64,000 nucleotides of DNA from Bergeyella zoohelcum ATCC 43767 (GCF_000301075.1 NZ_JH932293.1:1586692-1650691); one strand, 5' to 3'. Positions 34,391 to 44,302 are shown, counted from the stretch's first letter. A program made the numbers and translations. The notes: generated by a model not told the origin, from the letters alone.

Positions 34391-36016
34391 TTATCCCAAA
34401 AGCATCGTCAGAGGTTGCTCTAAATAAGTTTTAAATGTCTGTAAAAATTGGGCTCCAGTAGCACCATCTATCACTCTGTGGTCACAAGCCATGGATACCT
34501 TCATGGTATTTCCTACCACTATTTGTCCATCTTTTACCACAGGTTTCTCCACAATAGCACCTACAGAAAGAATAGCAGAATTAGGCTGATTAATAATAGA
34601 AGTAAAAGTTTCTATCCCGAACATACCTAAATTAGAAATAGAAAAAGTAGAACCTTCCATTTCATTGGCCTTAAGTGCTTTTGTTTTTGCTCTAGATGCC
34701 ATATCTTTCACATTGGCAGAAATATCCGTGTAAGACATAAAATCTGCATTTTTGAGTACTGGAACTACTAATCCATCAGGTACGGCCACTGCCACTCCTA
34801 TATTAATATTTCCATGGTGAATAATCTTATCTCCTGCCCAAGAGGAGTTTACCTGCGGATGTTTTCTCAGTGCCATTGCCGCTGCTTTAATTACCATGTC
34901 ATTAAAAGAAATCTTCGTATCAGGAATACTGTTCATTTCCTTTCTGGCTTCCATAGCCTTATCCATAGCTATTTCCACCATTAGATAATAGTGTGGAGCG
35001 GAGAATTTAGATTCAGATAGGCGTTTGGCGATGACGGTTCTCATCTGAGAGTTTTGTGTTTCGGTGGTTTCCCCTGCCATAAAGTTCATTGCCACCTGAG
35101 TTGCTGGCTGAGCAGTAGGCGTAGTAGCAACTGTTTTTGGCTGATAATTTTCCACATCGCTCTTCACAATTCTTCCATTCTCCCCTGTTCCAGAAATAGT
35201 ACTTATGTCAATACCTTTTTCCTGAGCTATTTTCTTTGCTAAAGGAGAAATGAATATTCTACCCGCTGAATTATTATTCGTTGGTTGTGAGTTATGCGTG
35301 GCAGATGTTTTTTCGCCATTTTTGGTTTGTGGCTCTGTAATAGCTTCCTTAGATTGTACTGCTTTTCCTCCACCTGTTACGATGGCAGATACATCTGTCC
35401 CCGCCTCACCTATGATGGCTAAAATAGAATCTACTGGTGCTGCTCCACCTTCGGAAACTCCTTGATAAAGAAGCGTTCCCTTAAATTCAGACTCAAAGTC
35501 TTGGACTGCCTTATCGGTTTCTATCTCCGCGAGTAAATCCCCTTCTTTTACCGTATCTCCCACTGCTTTATGCCATTTGGCTACTTTTCCTTCCGTCATG
35601 GTATCCGATAGCCTTGGCATGGTTACTACTTCTACTCCTTTAGGAATTTCCATTGCAGATGATTGCTCTACGGTAGGCTGAGTTTCCACCGCAGTATCTT
35701 CTTTTTGGATTTTATGTTCTTCAGAAATATTTGCAGATGCTCCTTTATTTCCACTGACGAGCGAAGAAATATCTTCTCCCTGCTGACCAATAATAGCCAA
35801 TATAGAATCTACAGGAGCCGCGTTTCCCTCTTCTGTACCGATGTACAAAAGCGTTCCTTTTATTTCAGATTCAAAATCTTGTACGGCCTTATCGGTTTCT
35901 ATTTCTGCTAATACATCTCCTTCATTTACCGCATCGCCCACTTTTTTATGCCATTTTGCCACCTTACCTTCTGTCATAGTATCAGAAAGACGCGGCATTG
36001 TAATGATTTCAGCCAT
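34391..36016 (-). CDS. pdhC: pyruvate dehydrogenase E2, dihydrolipoyl acetyltransferase
   Basis: 541 residues. Two tandem lipoyl domains carry the lipoylated Lys in EIETDKAVQDFES at Lys43 and Lys171. A Thr/Ser/Gln-rich linker leads to the peripheral-subunit-binding domain (FISPLAKKIAQEKGIDIS, about 252-285). A second linker precedes the catalytic acetyltransferase domain ending ACDHRVIDGATGAQFL, whose His and Asp are catalytic. It transfers the acetyl group to CoA. The two lipoyl domains are nearly identical in sequence, a sign of recent duplication or conversion. It is co-transcribed with pdhA. Confidence 0.95.
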   Translation of the reverse strand: MAEIITMPRLSDTMTEGKVAKWHKKVGDAVNEGDVLAEIETDKAVQDFESEIKGTLLYIGTEEGNAAPVDSILAIIGQQGEDISSLVSGNKGASANISEEHKIQKEDTAVETQPTVEQSSAMEIPKGVEVVTMPRLSDTMTEGKVAKWHKAVGDTVKEGDLLAEIETDKAVQDFESEFKGTLLYQGVSEGGAAPVDSILAIIGEAGTDVSAIVTGGGKAVQSKEAITEPQTKNGEKTSATHNSQPTNNNSAGRIFISPLAKKIAQEKGIDISTISGTGENGRIVKSDVENYQPKTVATTPTAQPATQVAMNFMAGETTETQNSQMRTVIAKRLSESKFSAPHYYLMVEIAMDKAMEARKEMNSIPDTKISFNDMVIKAAAMALRKHPQVNSSWAGDKIIHHGNINIGVAVAVPDGLVVPVLKNADFMSYTDISANVKDMASRAKTKALKANEMEGSTFSISNLGMFGIETFTSIINQPNSAILSVGAIVEKPVVKDGQIVVGNTMKVSMACDHRVIDGATGAQFLQTFKTYLEQPLTMLLG

Positions 36017-36098
36017 ATTTTTTTAATATGATAATTTGTTAATACGATGATATGAGAACCAAAAAACTTTTATTTTACAAATTCTCAAAATTATCTAA

Positions 36099-37103
36099 TT
36101 AATTATTTTCTAGTTTATCAAGGAAAGGATAATCTTCTTGTGCATATACATAATCATAGATTTTTTCTGCATCTGGAAAAGGAGAGTTTTCCATAAACTC
36201 TACGCATTCCTCCACAAAATTTCTTGATTCATCATCCATTTTTTCTAATTCCTCTTCCGTTGCCCATTTATTATCTAGGATTCTTTTTTTCACAATCAGG
36301 ATAGGGTCTTCTTGCTTATACTCTTCCACTTCTTCTTTGGTTCTGTAAGGCTCTGCATCAGACATGGAATGCCCTCTGTATCGGTAAGTTCTCGCCTCAA
36401 TGAAAGTAGGACCATCTCCTCTCCTTGCTCTTTCTATGGCTTCATAGGCTACTTCTGCCACTTTTTCAGGGTCCATAGCATCTACAGGCATACATGGCAT
36501 TTCGTACCCTAAACCGAGTTTATAAATATCCTCATGATTGGCTGTTCTTTTCACGGAAGTTCCCATAGCATATTGGTTATTTTCTACTACGAAAACCACA
36601 GGGAGTTTCCAGTTCATCGCCATGTTAAAAGTCTCATGTAGAGAGCCCTGTCTAGCAGCACCATCTCCGAAGAAACAGATATTTACTGCTTTTCTATCAA
36701 AATATTTATCCGCAAAAGCAATTCCTGCTCCCAAAGGAATTTGTCCTCCTACAATACCATGCCCACCATAGAAACGGTGTTCTTTACTAAAGATGTGCAT
36801 AGAGCCTCCCATACCACCTGAAGTTCCTGTAGCTTTACCACAAAGCTCTGCCATGATTCTTCTAGGGTCTACACCCATTGCCATCGGATGAATGTGGCAT
36901 CGATATGCCGTAATCATAGAATCTTTGGTCATATCCATTGCGTGTACAAAACCCGCTGGTATTGCCTCTTGCCCGTTGTAAAGGTGAAGAAAACCTCTGA
37001 TTTTCTGTTTAAGATAAAGAGAACGACATTTGTCCTCAAATCTTCTCCACATGGTCATATCCTGGTACCATTTGAGGTAAACCTCCTTGGAAAACTCTTT
37101 CAT
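36099..37103 (-). CDS. pdhA: pyruvate dehydrogenase E1 component, alpha subunit
   Basis: 334 residues. Thiamine-diphosphate motif FFGDGAARQGSLHETFN (about 144-160), with the family's ENNQYAMGTS next and the phosphorylation-loop-like YRYRGHSMSDAEPYRT near 265. It decarboxylates pyruvate together with E1-beta. The beta subunit gene is not adjacent or elsewhere in the window, so it must be encoded elsewhere. It lies 82 bp upstream of pdhC on the same strand. Confidence 0.95.
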   Translation of the reverse strand: MKEFSKEVYLKWYQDMTMWRRFEDKCRSLYLKQKIRGFLHLYNGQEAIPAGFVHAMDMTKDSMITAYRCHIHPMAMGVDPRRIMAELCGKATGTSGGMGGSMHIFSKEHRFYGGHGIVGGQIPLGAGIAFADKYFDRKAVNICFFGDGAARQGSLHETFNMAMNWKLPVVFVVENNQYAMGTSVKRTANHEDIYKLGLGYEMPCMPVDAMDPEKVAEVAYEAIERARRGDGPTFIEARTYRYRGHSMSDAEPYRTKEEVEEYKQEDPILIVKKRILDNKWATEEELEKMDDESRNFVEECVEFMENSPFPDAEKIYDYVYAQEDYPFLDKLENN

Positions 37104-37373
37104 TATCGTTATTTTCTTTGATTAATATTCTTTTTATCTTTCGTCAGAAGAGCATTCACAATATCTTTCCGACCGAAAAATTAATGCAAAAGTACGAAAT
37201 CTTCTTGGACTTTTTAGCTAATTCATCCAAAGGAACAATAATTTTCATTTAAAAATAGTAATATACAAATTAAATAACTTTGTTTTCTAATACAATGATG
37301 AATTAGAAATGAGAGATGAGAAACGAGGGCTATTTGCTATGAGCCTATTATCCAAATAATAATGAATAAAAAA
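37104..37373. promoter_or_regulatory. pdhA upstream region with -7 box; no gene
   Basis: On the minus strand TACTTTTG (37194-37187) fits the -7 consensus, giving a leader of about 75-80 nt before the pdhA ATG. No riboswitch-like structure is seen. A plus-strand TAACTTTG near 37268 has no gene behind it. Confidence 0.5.
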
Positions 37374-37401
37374 AATACTGCCTTTTAAGTAAGGCAGTAT
37401 T
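37370..37401 (-). terminator. terminator of the M3 peptidase gene
   Basis: Perfect 11-bp stem AATACTGCCTT (37374-37384) / AAGGCAGTATT (37391-37401). T runs follow on the minus strand. Confidence 0.88.
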
Positions 37402-37407
37402 GGACAA

Positions 37408-39567
37408 TTATTTCACAAAACCTTTTAATCTTAATAAAGGCGTAATATTAGGATTTCTACCTGTAAAATTTCGGTAGGCTTGGTTAAACTCTACCGTATT
37501 TCCAGTAGAAAGCACTGTCTTTCTGAATTTATCTCCATTGGCACGCGTCATTCCACCATTGGTTTGTACCCAATCCCAAGCATCGGTACAGAGTAAATCA
37601 CTCCACATATATGCATAATATCCCGCTGAATAGCCTCCGCCCCAAATATGAGCAAAAAATGGAGAATGGTACCTCGGAGGAATTTGTGGCATATACACAC
37701 CGTATTTCTTTAATGTTTCGGTTTCAAAATTTTGCACAGATTTAATCTGACTTTCATCTGTGATAGAATGCCAAGCCATGTCTAAGGTAGCCGCTGCTAC
37801 CACTTCTGTAGTAGAAAAACCTTGATTAAAAGTGAGAGACTTTTTAAGCTTATCTACCAAAACCTGTGGCATAGGTTGCTTGGTTTCATAGTGGATGGCA
37901 TAGTTTTTCAGAACCGTAGGTTCTAGTGCGAAGAATTCATTCATTTGCGATGGTAATTCCACAAAATCTCTGGCAACACTCGTCCCTGAAAGACTTCCAT
38001 ATTTTTGGTTGGCAAACATACCGTGAAGTCCATGTCCAAATTCATGAAACAGCGTAGTTACTTCATCATAGCTGATGAGTGCTGGCTTCCCGTTGGCTGG
38101 CTTTTGATAGTTAAGTACATTTACCACTACAGGTTTCTGACCGAGACTATGGGCTTGTTTCACAAAAGAACTCATCCATGCTCCGCCTCTTTTGCTTTCT
38201 CTAGAGAAGAAATCAATATAGAAAAGTGCCATGGATTTACCATTATGGTCAAAAATCTCATATACCAAAACCTCTGGGTGATAAACGGGTAAATCAGTTC
38301 TTTTTTTAGCAGTGATACCAAAGAATTTTTCTGCGGCAAAGAATACGCCTTTTTCTAATACGGTATTTACTTCAAAATAAGGTTTTAGTTCATTCTCGTC
38401 TAAATCATATTTCGCTTTACGCACTTGCTCTGCATAATAACTCCAATCCCAAGGTTCTATTTTGAACCCACCATTTTGCTGGTCTATCAGTTTTTGAATT
38501 TCTTTTGCTTCTTGTTGGGCAGTTTCTACAGCTGGTTTCGCTAACTGAGAAAGAAGTTGGAGTGCTTCCTCTGGAGTTTTTGCCATTTGGTCTTGCAGTT
38601 TCCACTCTGCAAAAGATTTTTTACCTAAAAGTTGTGCTTTTTTGAGTCTTAATTTCGCCAACTTAATGATGATGTCTTGGGTATCTCCCGAATCATTTTT
38701 CTCAGAGCGGAACCATGATGCCTTATAAAGTTTTTCTCTTGTTTTTCTATTATGAAGGCTCTGCATCATAGGTTGTTGTGTGGTGTTATAGATGGTAAGC
38801 AGGTATTTCCCATCGTATCCCATTTTCTTCGCAGCGGCTGCAGCAGCGGCTATTTCATCTGCGGAAAGTCCATCCAGTTCTTTTACATCTTCTATCAGGA
38901 GGCTGCTATTTTTTCTGGCTTCTAAAAGTTTGGTAGAAAAGTCAGTAGAAAGCGATGCCATCTCAGCATTAATTTTCTTCATTTCCCTTTTCTTTTCATC
39001 TGAAAGATTCGCTCCTGCTAATTCAAACTGTTCCAAATAATAGGCTACCAATCTTTTGCTTTCCGCATCTTTTATTTTGTCTTTTTGTTCTGCTACTTTT
39101 TTTATTTTTTCATAAAGTTTTGCATTCAGATAAATCTTATCACTATGTGCCGCAAAAACAGCAGAATAATCTTTTTGGATTTTTTGTAATTCAGGATTAA
39201 TATTGGTACCTACAAGGTTATAAAAAACGGTTCTGGCTCTATTAAGCACCTCCCCACTATGTTCCAGTGCAAGGACGGTATTTTCAAATGTAGGTGCATC
39301 AGGGTTATTAATAATTTTCTCTATTTCTGCCTCTTGGACTTTTAACCCGTAATCAAAAGCTGGGCGATAATCTGAATCTTTTATCTTATCAAATTCAGGA
39401 GCCTGATATTGTAGGGGACTCTTTTTCAAAAAAATATTTCCCTTAGGTTGGGGTATAGCTATGGATACTTCTGTCATTTTCTGAGTATTATTAGTTGTGG
39501 AGCAAGAGATAGCACTGTACGCCCATCCCGCCAGTAAGAATGTAGATGCAATGTTTTTAAAATTCAT
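37408..39567 (-). CDS. dcp: M3-family oligopeptidase (peptidyl-dipeptidase Dcp-like), lipoprotein
   Basis: 719 residues. Lipobox SAISC with Cys22, so the protein is anchored in the envelope. The zinc site HEFGH is at about 508-512 (EVTTLFHEFGHGLHGMF), with the third ligand Glu about 25 residues on (FVELPSQMNEFF). The long helical N-terminal part and the C-terminal motif YHSPFFAHIWGGGYSAGYYA are as in Dcp. It removes dipeptides from the C-terminus of peptides in the periplasm. Monocistronic. Confidence 0.92.
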   Translation of the reverse strand: MNFKNIASTFLLAGWAYSAISCSTTNNTQKMTEVSIAIPQPKGNIFLKKSPLQYQAPEFDKIKDSDYRPAFDYGLKVQEAEIEKIINNPDAPTFENTVLALEHSGEVLNRARTVFYNLVGTNINPELQKIQKDYSAVFAAHSDKIYLNAKLYEKIKKVAEQKDKIKDAESKRLVAYYLEQFELAGANLSDEKKREMKKINAEMASLSTDFSTKLLEARKNSSLLIEDVKELDGLSADEIAAAAAAAKKMGYDGKYLLTIYNTTQQPMMQSLHNRKTREKLYKASWFRSEKNDSGDTQDIIIKLAKLRLKKAQLLGKKSFAEWKLQDQMAKTPEEALQLLSQLAKPAVETAQQEAKEIQKLIDQQNGGFKIEPWDWSYYAEQVRKAKYDLDENELKPYFEVNTVLEKGVFFAAEKFFGITAKKRTDLPVYHPEVLVYEIFDHNGKSMALFYIDFFSRESKRGGAWMSSFVKQAHSLGQKPVVVNVLNYQKPANGKPALISYDEVTTLFHEFGHGLHGMFANQKYGSLSGTSVARDFVELPSQMNEFFALEPTVLKNYAIHYETKQPMPQVLVDKLKKSLTFNQGFSTTEVVAAATLDMAWHSITDESQIKSVQNFETETLKKYGVYMPQIPPRYHSPFFAHIWGGGYSAGYYAYMWSDLLCTDAWDWVQTNGGMTRANGDKFRKTVLSTGNTVEFNQAYRNFTGRNPNITPLLRLKGFVK

Positions 39568-39645
39568 GTTTCTATTTTTTATTTTTTTTCAAAATTTTCG
39601 CAATATTATATTTTTTTTCAATACAGAAAAATTATTTTTTCTTTT

Positions 39646-40092
39646 CTACAATCCCCCGAATCTTACAAAACTTCCCAAAATCACCATCGTAACTCCTGAA
39701 AAAGTAACGGTACTGATGAGCAAAGCTGCAATTTTAATGTTTTTGTTGGATAGGTTTGGAAAAATAATTTTATCGGCAATGATAGCACATATTACAGTGA
39801 TAATGAGCAAGATAATTTTAATAGACACCACCCTTTCAATGGGTGAACTAAAACTGAACCAAGTCCCTACCTTTACCCCATAATTGTACGCCATATAAAT
39901 CCCTGTAATTACCAAGATAATAAGTGCAGGCATCCCTACGGGTTCGTATCTATTTTTAAAATCTTTGAGTACTTCTAAATTCCCTTTAAATACTGCTTTA
40001 GGTAAAATAGCAAACCATAGAAAAAGGTGTCCTCCTACCCAAATGGTAGCAGATAAAAGATGTAAAATCAATAAAATATGATGAATATTCAT
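39646..40092 (-). CDS. CopD-like small integral membrane protein
   Basis: 148 residues with four membrane helices (about 5-25, 52-70, 85-107, 122-145) and the N-terminal motif ILHLLSATIWVGGHLFLWF. The His and the WVGGH pattern resemble the copper-resistance D / cytochrome-like family. It is encoded 15 bp after the ABC-2 permease on the same strand, so it is probably co-transcribed with the exporter. Function unproven. Confidence 0.7.
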   Translation of the reverse strand: MNIHHILLILHLLSATIWVGGHLFLWFAILPKAVFKGNLEVLKDFKNRYEPVGMPALIILVITGIYMAYNYGVKVGTWFSFSSPIERVVSIKIILLIITVICAIIADKIIFPNLSNKNIKIAALLISTVTFSGVTMVILGSFVRFGGL

Positions 40093-40107
40093 AAGATAAA
40101 TTATGTA

Positions 40108-40941
40108 TTAAACATCTCTTTTCTTTAAAATCCAATAAGAAGCCATAATGAATAATACAATCCATACAATAGTAACTATCATTGCCATATAAGGATACTC
40201 TATGGGCTGTGGCTCTCCTAAAATACTCGCCATTTTTAGCCTCGTAATGGGGCTAGGGATAAGCTGCTCAAAGATGTTTAATGGCAAAAGATTGGTGACT
40301 AAAAAAGGAGTCTCTACAGTCTTTGCCATACCCACTCCGAAAAAGAATTTTTCTACCAATCCTAAAATTCCTTCCATGAGCCAATAAAAAAATAAAGTAA
40401 GTAATACGAAGATAGATTTCCTAAGTAAAACACTTAAAAACAATAGCATAGAAAAAAAACCTAGCATCTCCAGAGCATAATTTCCGATGAAAAAAATCTC
40501 TTTAAATATCAATGCAGAATTTTTTTCCTGAGAATAAGAAAGCCCTAATATAAAAGCCACCACACCCACTAATACAGCGGAAATAAAAGTAAAAATGCCT
40601 ATAGTAAGCACCTTAGATACGATAAATTCTTTCTTAGAAAGCCCATCTATCACATTTTGTTTATACATTCTATTAGAAAATTCCTGAGTTACCGAAAAAA
40701 TGATAATCATTCCCAGAAAAATTTTAAAAAAACTTACGATATAAGTAACGAAATTCCAAATTTGAGGAAAATCATAAATTCCTTGTTCTTTTAAGTTAAG
40801 TTTAAAAAAATCTTGAATTTCAAAGTCCACTAAACCGATGAATAATACAAAGCCTAATGCAATAAAATACAATGCCGTAAGAATTCTAAATGGTTTATAA
40901 CTCAAATTTTTGAGCATTTCTATTTTGAGTAATCTTAACAT
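40108..40941 (-). CDS. ABC-2 type transporter permease
   Basis: 277 residues, six predicted membrane helices: about 17-37, 60-82, 105-130, 145-168, 175-195 and 250-272. It begins MLRLLKIEMLKNLSYKPFRI, the cytoplasmic start typical of ABC-2 permeases. It ends in a basic tail (ILKKRDV). The partner ATPase gene is 2 bp upstream. The exported substrate is not evident. Confidence 0.85.
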   Translation of the reverse strand: MLRLLKIEMLKNLSYKPFRILTALYFIALGFVLFIGLVDFEIQDFFKLNLKEQGIYDFPQIWNFVTYIVSFFKIFLGMIIIFSVTQEFSNRMYKQNVIDGLSKKEFIVSKVLTIGIFTFISAVLVGVVAFILGLSYSQEKNSALIFKEIFFIGNYALEMLGFFSMLLFLSVLLRKSIFVLLTLFFYWLMEGILGLVEKFFFGVGMAKTVETPFLVTNLLPLNIFEQLIPSPITRLKMASILGEPQPIEYPYMAMIVTIVWIVLFIMASYWILKKRDV

Positions 40942-40943
40942 AA

Positions 40944-41840
40944 TTACTGATTTTTAACAAGTTCAATAAATTGATTTTCAAGTGATTGTTTTTTCAACAC
41001 GAGATGTGAAAGATAAATACCTTTTTCTACCATCAGTTTATTCAGCTCAGCAGGTGCTATGGGATGAGCTATGGTAGCAATTACCCTATTTTCATCTTTT
41101 TTCACTTCGTCAAAATAAGATAGAGACTGTAAGGCTGATAATAATTCGTCCATCTGATGGCTTTCCAGCTCAAAATACGCCTGATTTCTTGTCATTTCAT
41201 CTACTCTACCGCTGTAGATAGCATTCCCTTGTTTCAGTACGATGACATGACTACATATTCTCTCTATCTCATCTAAAAGATGACTGGCAATAATAATGGT
41301 AATGCCCCTTTTTGCAATGGATACAATAAGATTCCTGATTTGTATAATTCCCTCAGGGTCAAGTCCATTAGTAGGTTCGTCCAAAATTAAAACTTCAGGT
41401 TCATTGAGTAATGCCGATGCTATGGCAAGTCTTTGCTTCATTCCCAGAGAATAAGTACTGAACTTATCTTTCTTCCTTTCTTTAAGCCCTACCAAATCAA
41501 GCACTTCATCTATCCTGTGATAAGATATTTGTTTAATTTCTGCTACTATTTTCAGATTTTTCTCTGCACTGAGATAAGGATAAAAATTAGGCTGTTCTAT
41601 GATGGCTCCTATTTTTTTCAGAGTATCGGTACTCGTTCCCGCTTCTCCGAACCATTTCCAAGAACCCGATGTAGGATTAATAGTGGTAAGAAGCATTCCA
41701 AAAGTAGTAGATTTTCCACTACCATTAGGCCCAAGAAGCCCATATACATTTCCTTTTTCCACAGAAAAAGAAATATTATTTACCGCAGTAGTATGCTTAA
41801 ATTTTTTAGTCAACTGATGTACTTCTAAAACTTTTTCCAT
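40944..41840 (-). CDS. ABC transporter ATP-binding protein
   Basis: 298 residues. Walker A GPNGSGKST (37-45), signature YSLGMKQRLA, Walker B LILDEPTNGLD, switch His in ASHLLDE. The C-terminal 80 residues are a variable domain, as in CcmA/NatA-type ATPases. It powers the permease at 40108. The ECF sigma factor gene ends 18 bp upstream on the same strand, so the four genes 42431-39646 appear to be one unit. Confidence 0.92.
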   Translation of the reverse strand: MEKVLEVHQLTKKFKHTTAVNNISFSVEKGNVYGLLGPNGSGKSTTFGMLLTTINPTSGSWKWFGEAGTSTDTLKKIGAIIEQPNFYPYLSAEKNLKIVAEIKQISYHRIDEVLDLVGLKERKKDKFSTYSLGMKQRLAIASALLNEPEVLILDEPTNGLDPEGIIQIRNLIVSIAKRGITIIIASHLLDEIERICSHVIVLKQGNAIYSGRVDEMTRNQAYFELESHQMDELLSALQSLSYFDEVKKDENRVIATIAHPIAPAELNKLMVEKGIYLSHLVLKKQSLENQFIELVKNQ

Positions 41841-41858
41841 TGGATTAAATTTAGATGG

Positions 41859-42431
41859 TTATTTATCAATAGATTGTATATTCACCCCGTTTTTAATTAA
41901 TAACTCTGCGAGGATTTTTTTAGCTCTCATGATTCTCACTTTGGTATTGGGGAGCGATAGCCCGAGTTCTTCTGCGATTTCTTTCAAACTTTTTTCTTCA
42001 AAAAAACGAAGATGAATAATTGCTTTGTATTTCTCATCCATCATTTCCAAAGTCTGTAAAATATGACGGCTATTTTCTTGAGAAATCAGGAGCTCTTCAG
42101 GAGATTCGGCGAGATTATTTTCTACATTTTGTAGGTCTAAATGGCTATTTATTTGTTCTTTTTGATGTTTTCTCCAATAATCAATCATAGTGTTTTGGGC
42201 AATGGTAAGCACCCAAGTTTTAAATTCAAAAGAGACATCATAGAGCTGTAGTTTATTGAGTACTTTAGAAAAAACCGTTACGGTGATTTCATCAGCAAGA
42301 AGCGGATCTTGAATTTTTCTCAGCACAAAATGATATACTTCGTGCCAATAAATATTAATCAATTTCGTTTGAGATTTAGCATCTTTTTTTAATGCTAAAC
42401 CAATGAGCTCCAATAGTGCTGTCTTCTCCAT
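41859..42431 (-). CDS. ECF-type RNA polymerase sigma factor
   Basis: 190 residues. Region 2 runs about 25-90 (ADEITVTVFSKVLNKLQLY, FKTWVLTIAQNTMIDYWRKH) and region 4 about 125-180 (MMDEKYKAIIHLRFFEEKS, LKEIAEELGLSLPNTKVRIM). There is no anti-sigma gene beside it. The next gene downstream encodes the ABC ATPase, so it may control that exporter (inference). Confidence 0.9.
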   Translation of the reverse strand: MEKTALLELIGLALKKDAKSQTKLINIYWHEVYHFVLRKIQDPLLADEITVTVFSKVLNKLQLYDVSFEFKTWVLTIAQNTMIDYWRKHQKEQINSHLDLQNVENNLAESPEELLISQENSRHILQTLEMMDEKYKAIIHLRFFEEKSLKEIAEELGLSLPNTKVRIMRAKKILAELLIKNGVNIQSIDK

Positions 42432-42477
42432 TTCCGAAATTTATGTTCTAAAGATAAAGAAAAAATGGAAATAATCA

Positions 42478-43512
42478 CTATTTAATATTCCTTTCGTTCA
42501 GCCATTTTTGGTAATCTTTGGCATTTTGGGCGTGTTCTTTATCACTGGCGGTAAAGCGGTGATACCCCAGCTTATCTGGATCTGCTGCCATAAAAATATA
42601 ATCATGCTTTTCAGCATTAAGTACTGCATCTACAGATGATTTATCGGTAACGCAAATAGGCCCAGGTGGAATCCCCTCATTTCTGTAAGTATTGTAAGGG
42701 GAGGCATGAGCGAGATGTTTATATAAAACTCTTTTTATAGGTGTAGTAAAATTAGTATCCTTATTGATGGCATAGATCACTGTGGGGTCACTCTGGAGCT
42801 TCATTCCTTTGTGGTATCTATTGAGATATAGCCCAGCAATGGTCTTCATTTCATCAGGTTTCCCTCCTGATTCTTTATACACAATGGAAGCAAGTGCATA
42901 AACTTGATTTCTGGTAAGCCCCAATTTTTGTTCTTTTGCTTTTCTCTCTTCGTTCCAAAATTCATTATATTGGCTTTCAAATTTTTGAAAAAAATCCTTA
43001 GGCGAAACTGTCCAATAAAAACGGTAGGTATCTATGAAGAAATAATTTTTCAAGTCCTCCGCATCTTTTAATCCCTTTTGCTTAGCTATTGCGTTCAGTT
43101 CATTGACGAAATGCAATGAGTCTGCTTCTGTTTTTCGGGCTACTCTCCCCACCATTTGGTACACATTTCCAAAATCAATGATTCTAAAAGTATCTTCCGT
43201 TTGGTTCCCTGCTTTCATCATGTTTACGAGGTCTGCATTTCCCATTCCTTCTTTGAAAATATATCTCCCTGCATGGAAAAATTGGTCTAAATTTTTAGAT
43301 TTTGCCACCGCGGAAAATGCTTCCATATTTTTCACTTTCCCCTGAACAGAATCTAGTATCGTCTGGAAATTGGCATTACTCGGGATGAGCACTACACTTT
43401 CATTTTCTACATTACTGGCATAATTTTCATCATAAAATCTATATCCAAAATAGACCGCTATCCCTCCCAAAAGTAGAAAGATAGCCATAAATATAGTACA
43501 TCCTTTTTTCAT
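42478..43512 (-). CDS. mltG: endolytic murein transglycosylase MltG
   Basis: 344 residues. One N-terminal membrane helix (about 5-24, FMAIFLLLGGIAVYFGYRF), a LysM-like subdomain, then the YceG domain. The conserved catalytic Glu region is ASIVYKESGKPDEM-like (IVYKESGG), followed by YLNRYHKGMKLQSDPTVIYA and HASPYNTYRNEGIPPGPI. It cuts nascent glycan strands to set their length. It begins 3 bp after the dapF stop, in a run of tightly packed genes. Confidence 0.94.
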   Translation of the reverse strand: MKKGCTIFMAIFLLLGGIAVYFGYRFYDENYASNVENESVVLIPSNANFQTILDSVQGKVKNMEAFSAVAKSKNLDQFFHAGRYIFKEGMGNADLVNMMKAGNQTEDTFRIIDFGNVYQMVGRVARKTEADSLHFVNELNAIAKQKGLKDAEDLKNYFFIDTYRFYWTVSPKDFFQKFESQYNEFWNEERKAKEQKLGLTRNQVYALASIVYKESGGKPDEMKTIAGLYLNRYHKGMKLQSDPTVIYAINKDTNFTTPIKRVLYKHLAHASPYNTYRNEGIPPGPICVTDKSSVDAVLNAEKHDYIFMAADPDKLGYHRFTASDKEHAQNAKDYQKWLNERNIK

Positions 43513-43515
43513 TTT

Positions 43516-44292
43516 TTATATTCTTATTTTACCTTTAAAAACCTGTACCGCAGGGCCTTTCAGCCATACATCTACAAAATTATTTTGTTCTTTTTTTGCC
43601 GAAACTTCTAAATCTCCTCCCATTACTTTTACTTTTACATTAGAAATATCTTTCTCTAACATCAGTGCAATGGCAGCCGCAGTAGCTCCAGTGCCACAAG
43701 CCAAAGTTTCATCTTCTACCCCCCTTTCAAAAGTTCTCACAAAAAGCTCATCATCCTTTATTTTCTGTACAAAATTCACATTAGTCCCCGCGGGTTCATA
43801 GCACTGAGAATGACGAATTTTTTTACCCAATTCATACACATTGAGTTTTTCAATGTTTTCATGATATTCTATATGGTGAGGCGACCCTGTATCTATGAAA
43901 TATCCATTATCCAAATGCTCAATAGCTGTAACATCTTTCATTTTCAAGTTCACTATTTCCCCATCTATCTGTGCTTCATGAAGTCCATCTATGGCATCAA
44001 ATGTACACGATCTTTCTATCATTCCGAGGTCTCTAGCAAAAGCTACAATACACCTTCCTCCGTTTCCGCACATGGTACTTTCATTGCCATCAGCATTGTA
44101 ATATTTCATTTTAAAATCATGTTCCTCATCGGGTTCTATAAATATAAGCCCATCCGCACCTATCCCAAATCTTCTGTGACAAAGTGAAAAAATTTCTTCC
44201 CGAGTTAAGCTTTGATTTCCACCACGATTATCAATCATTACAAAATCATTACCTGCACCATGGTATTTATAAAAATGAATTTCTTTTTGCAT
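43516..44292 (-). CDS. dapF: diaminopimelate epimerase
   Basis: 258 residues. The two catalytic cysteines are Cys75 in ESTMCGNGGRC and Cys at about 199 in TLACGTGATAAA. N-terminal YHGAGNDFVMIDNR is characteristic. It converts LL- to meso-diaminopimelate for lysine and peptidoglycan. Its place next to mltG links two cell-wall functions. Confidence 0.97.
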   Translation of the reverse strand: MQKEIHFYKYHGAGNDFVMIDNRGGNQSLTREEIFSLCHRRFGIGADGLIFIEPDEEHDFKMKYYNADGNESTMCGNGGRCIVAFARDLGMIERSCTFDAIDGLHEAQIDGEIVNLKMKDVTAIEHLDNGYFIDTGSPHHIEYHENIEKLNVYELGKKIRHSQCYEPAGTNVNFVQKIKDDELFVRTFERGVEDETLACGTGATAAAIALMLEKDISNVKVKVMGGDLEVSAKKEQNNFVDVWLKGPAVQVFKGKIRI

Positions 44293-44302
44293 AATTTGTA
44301 CA

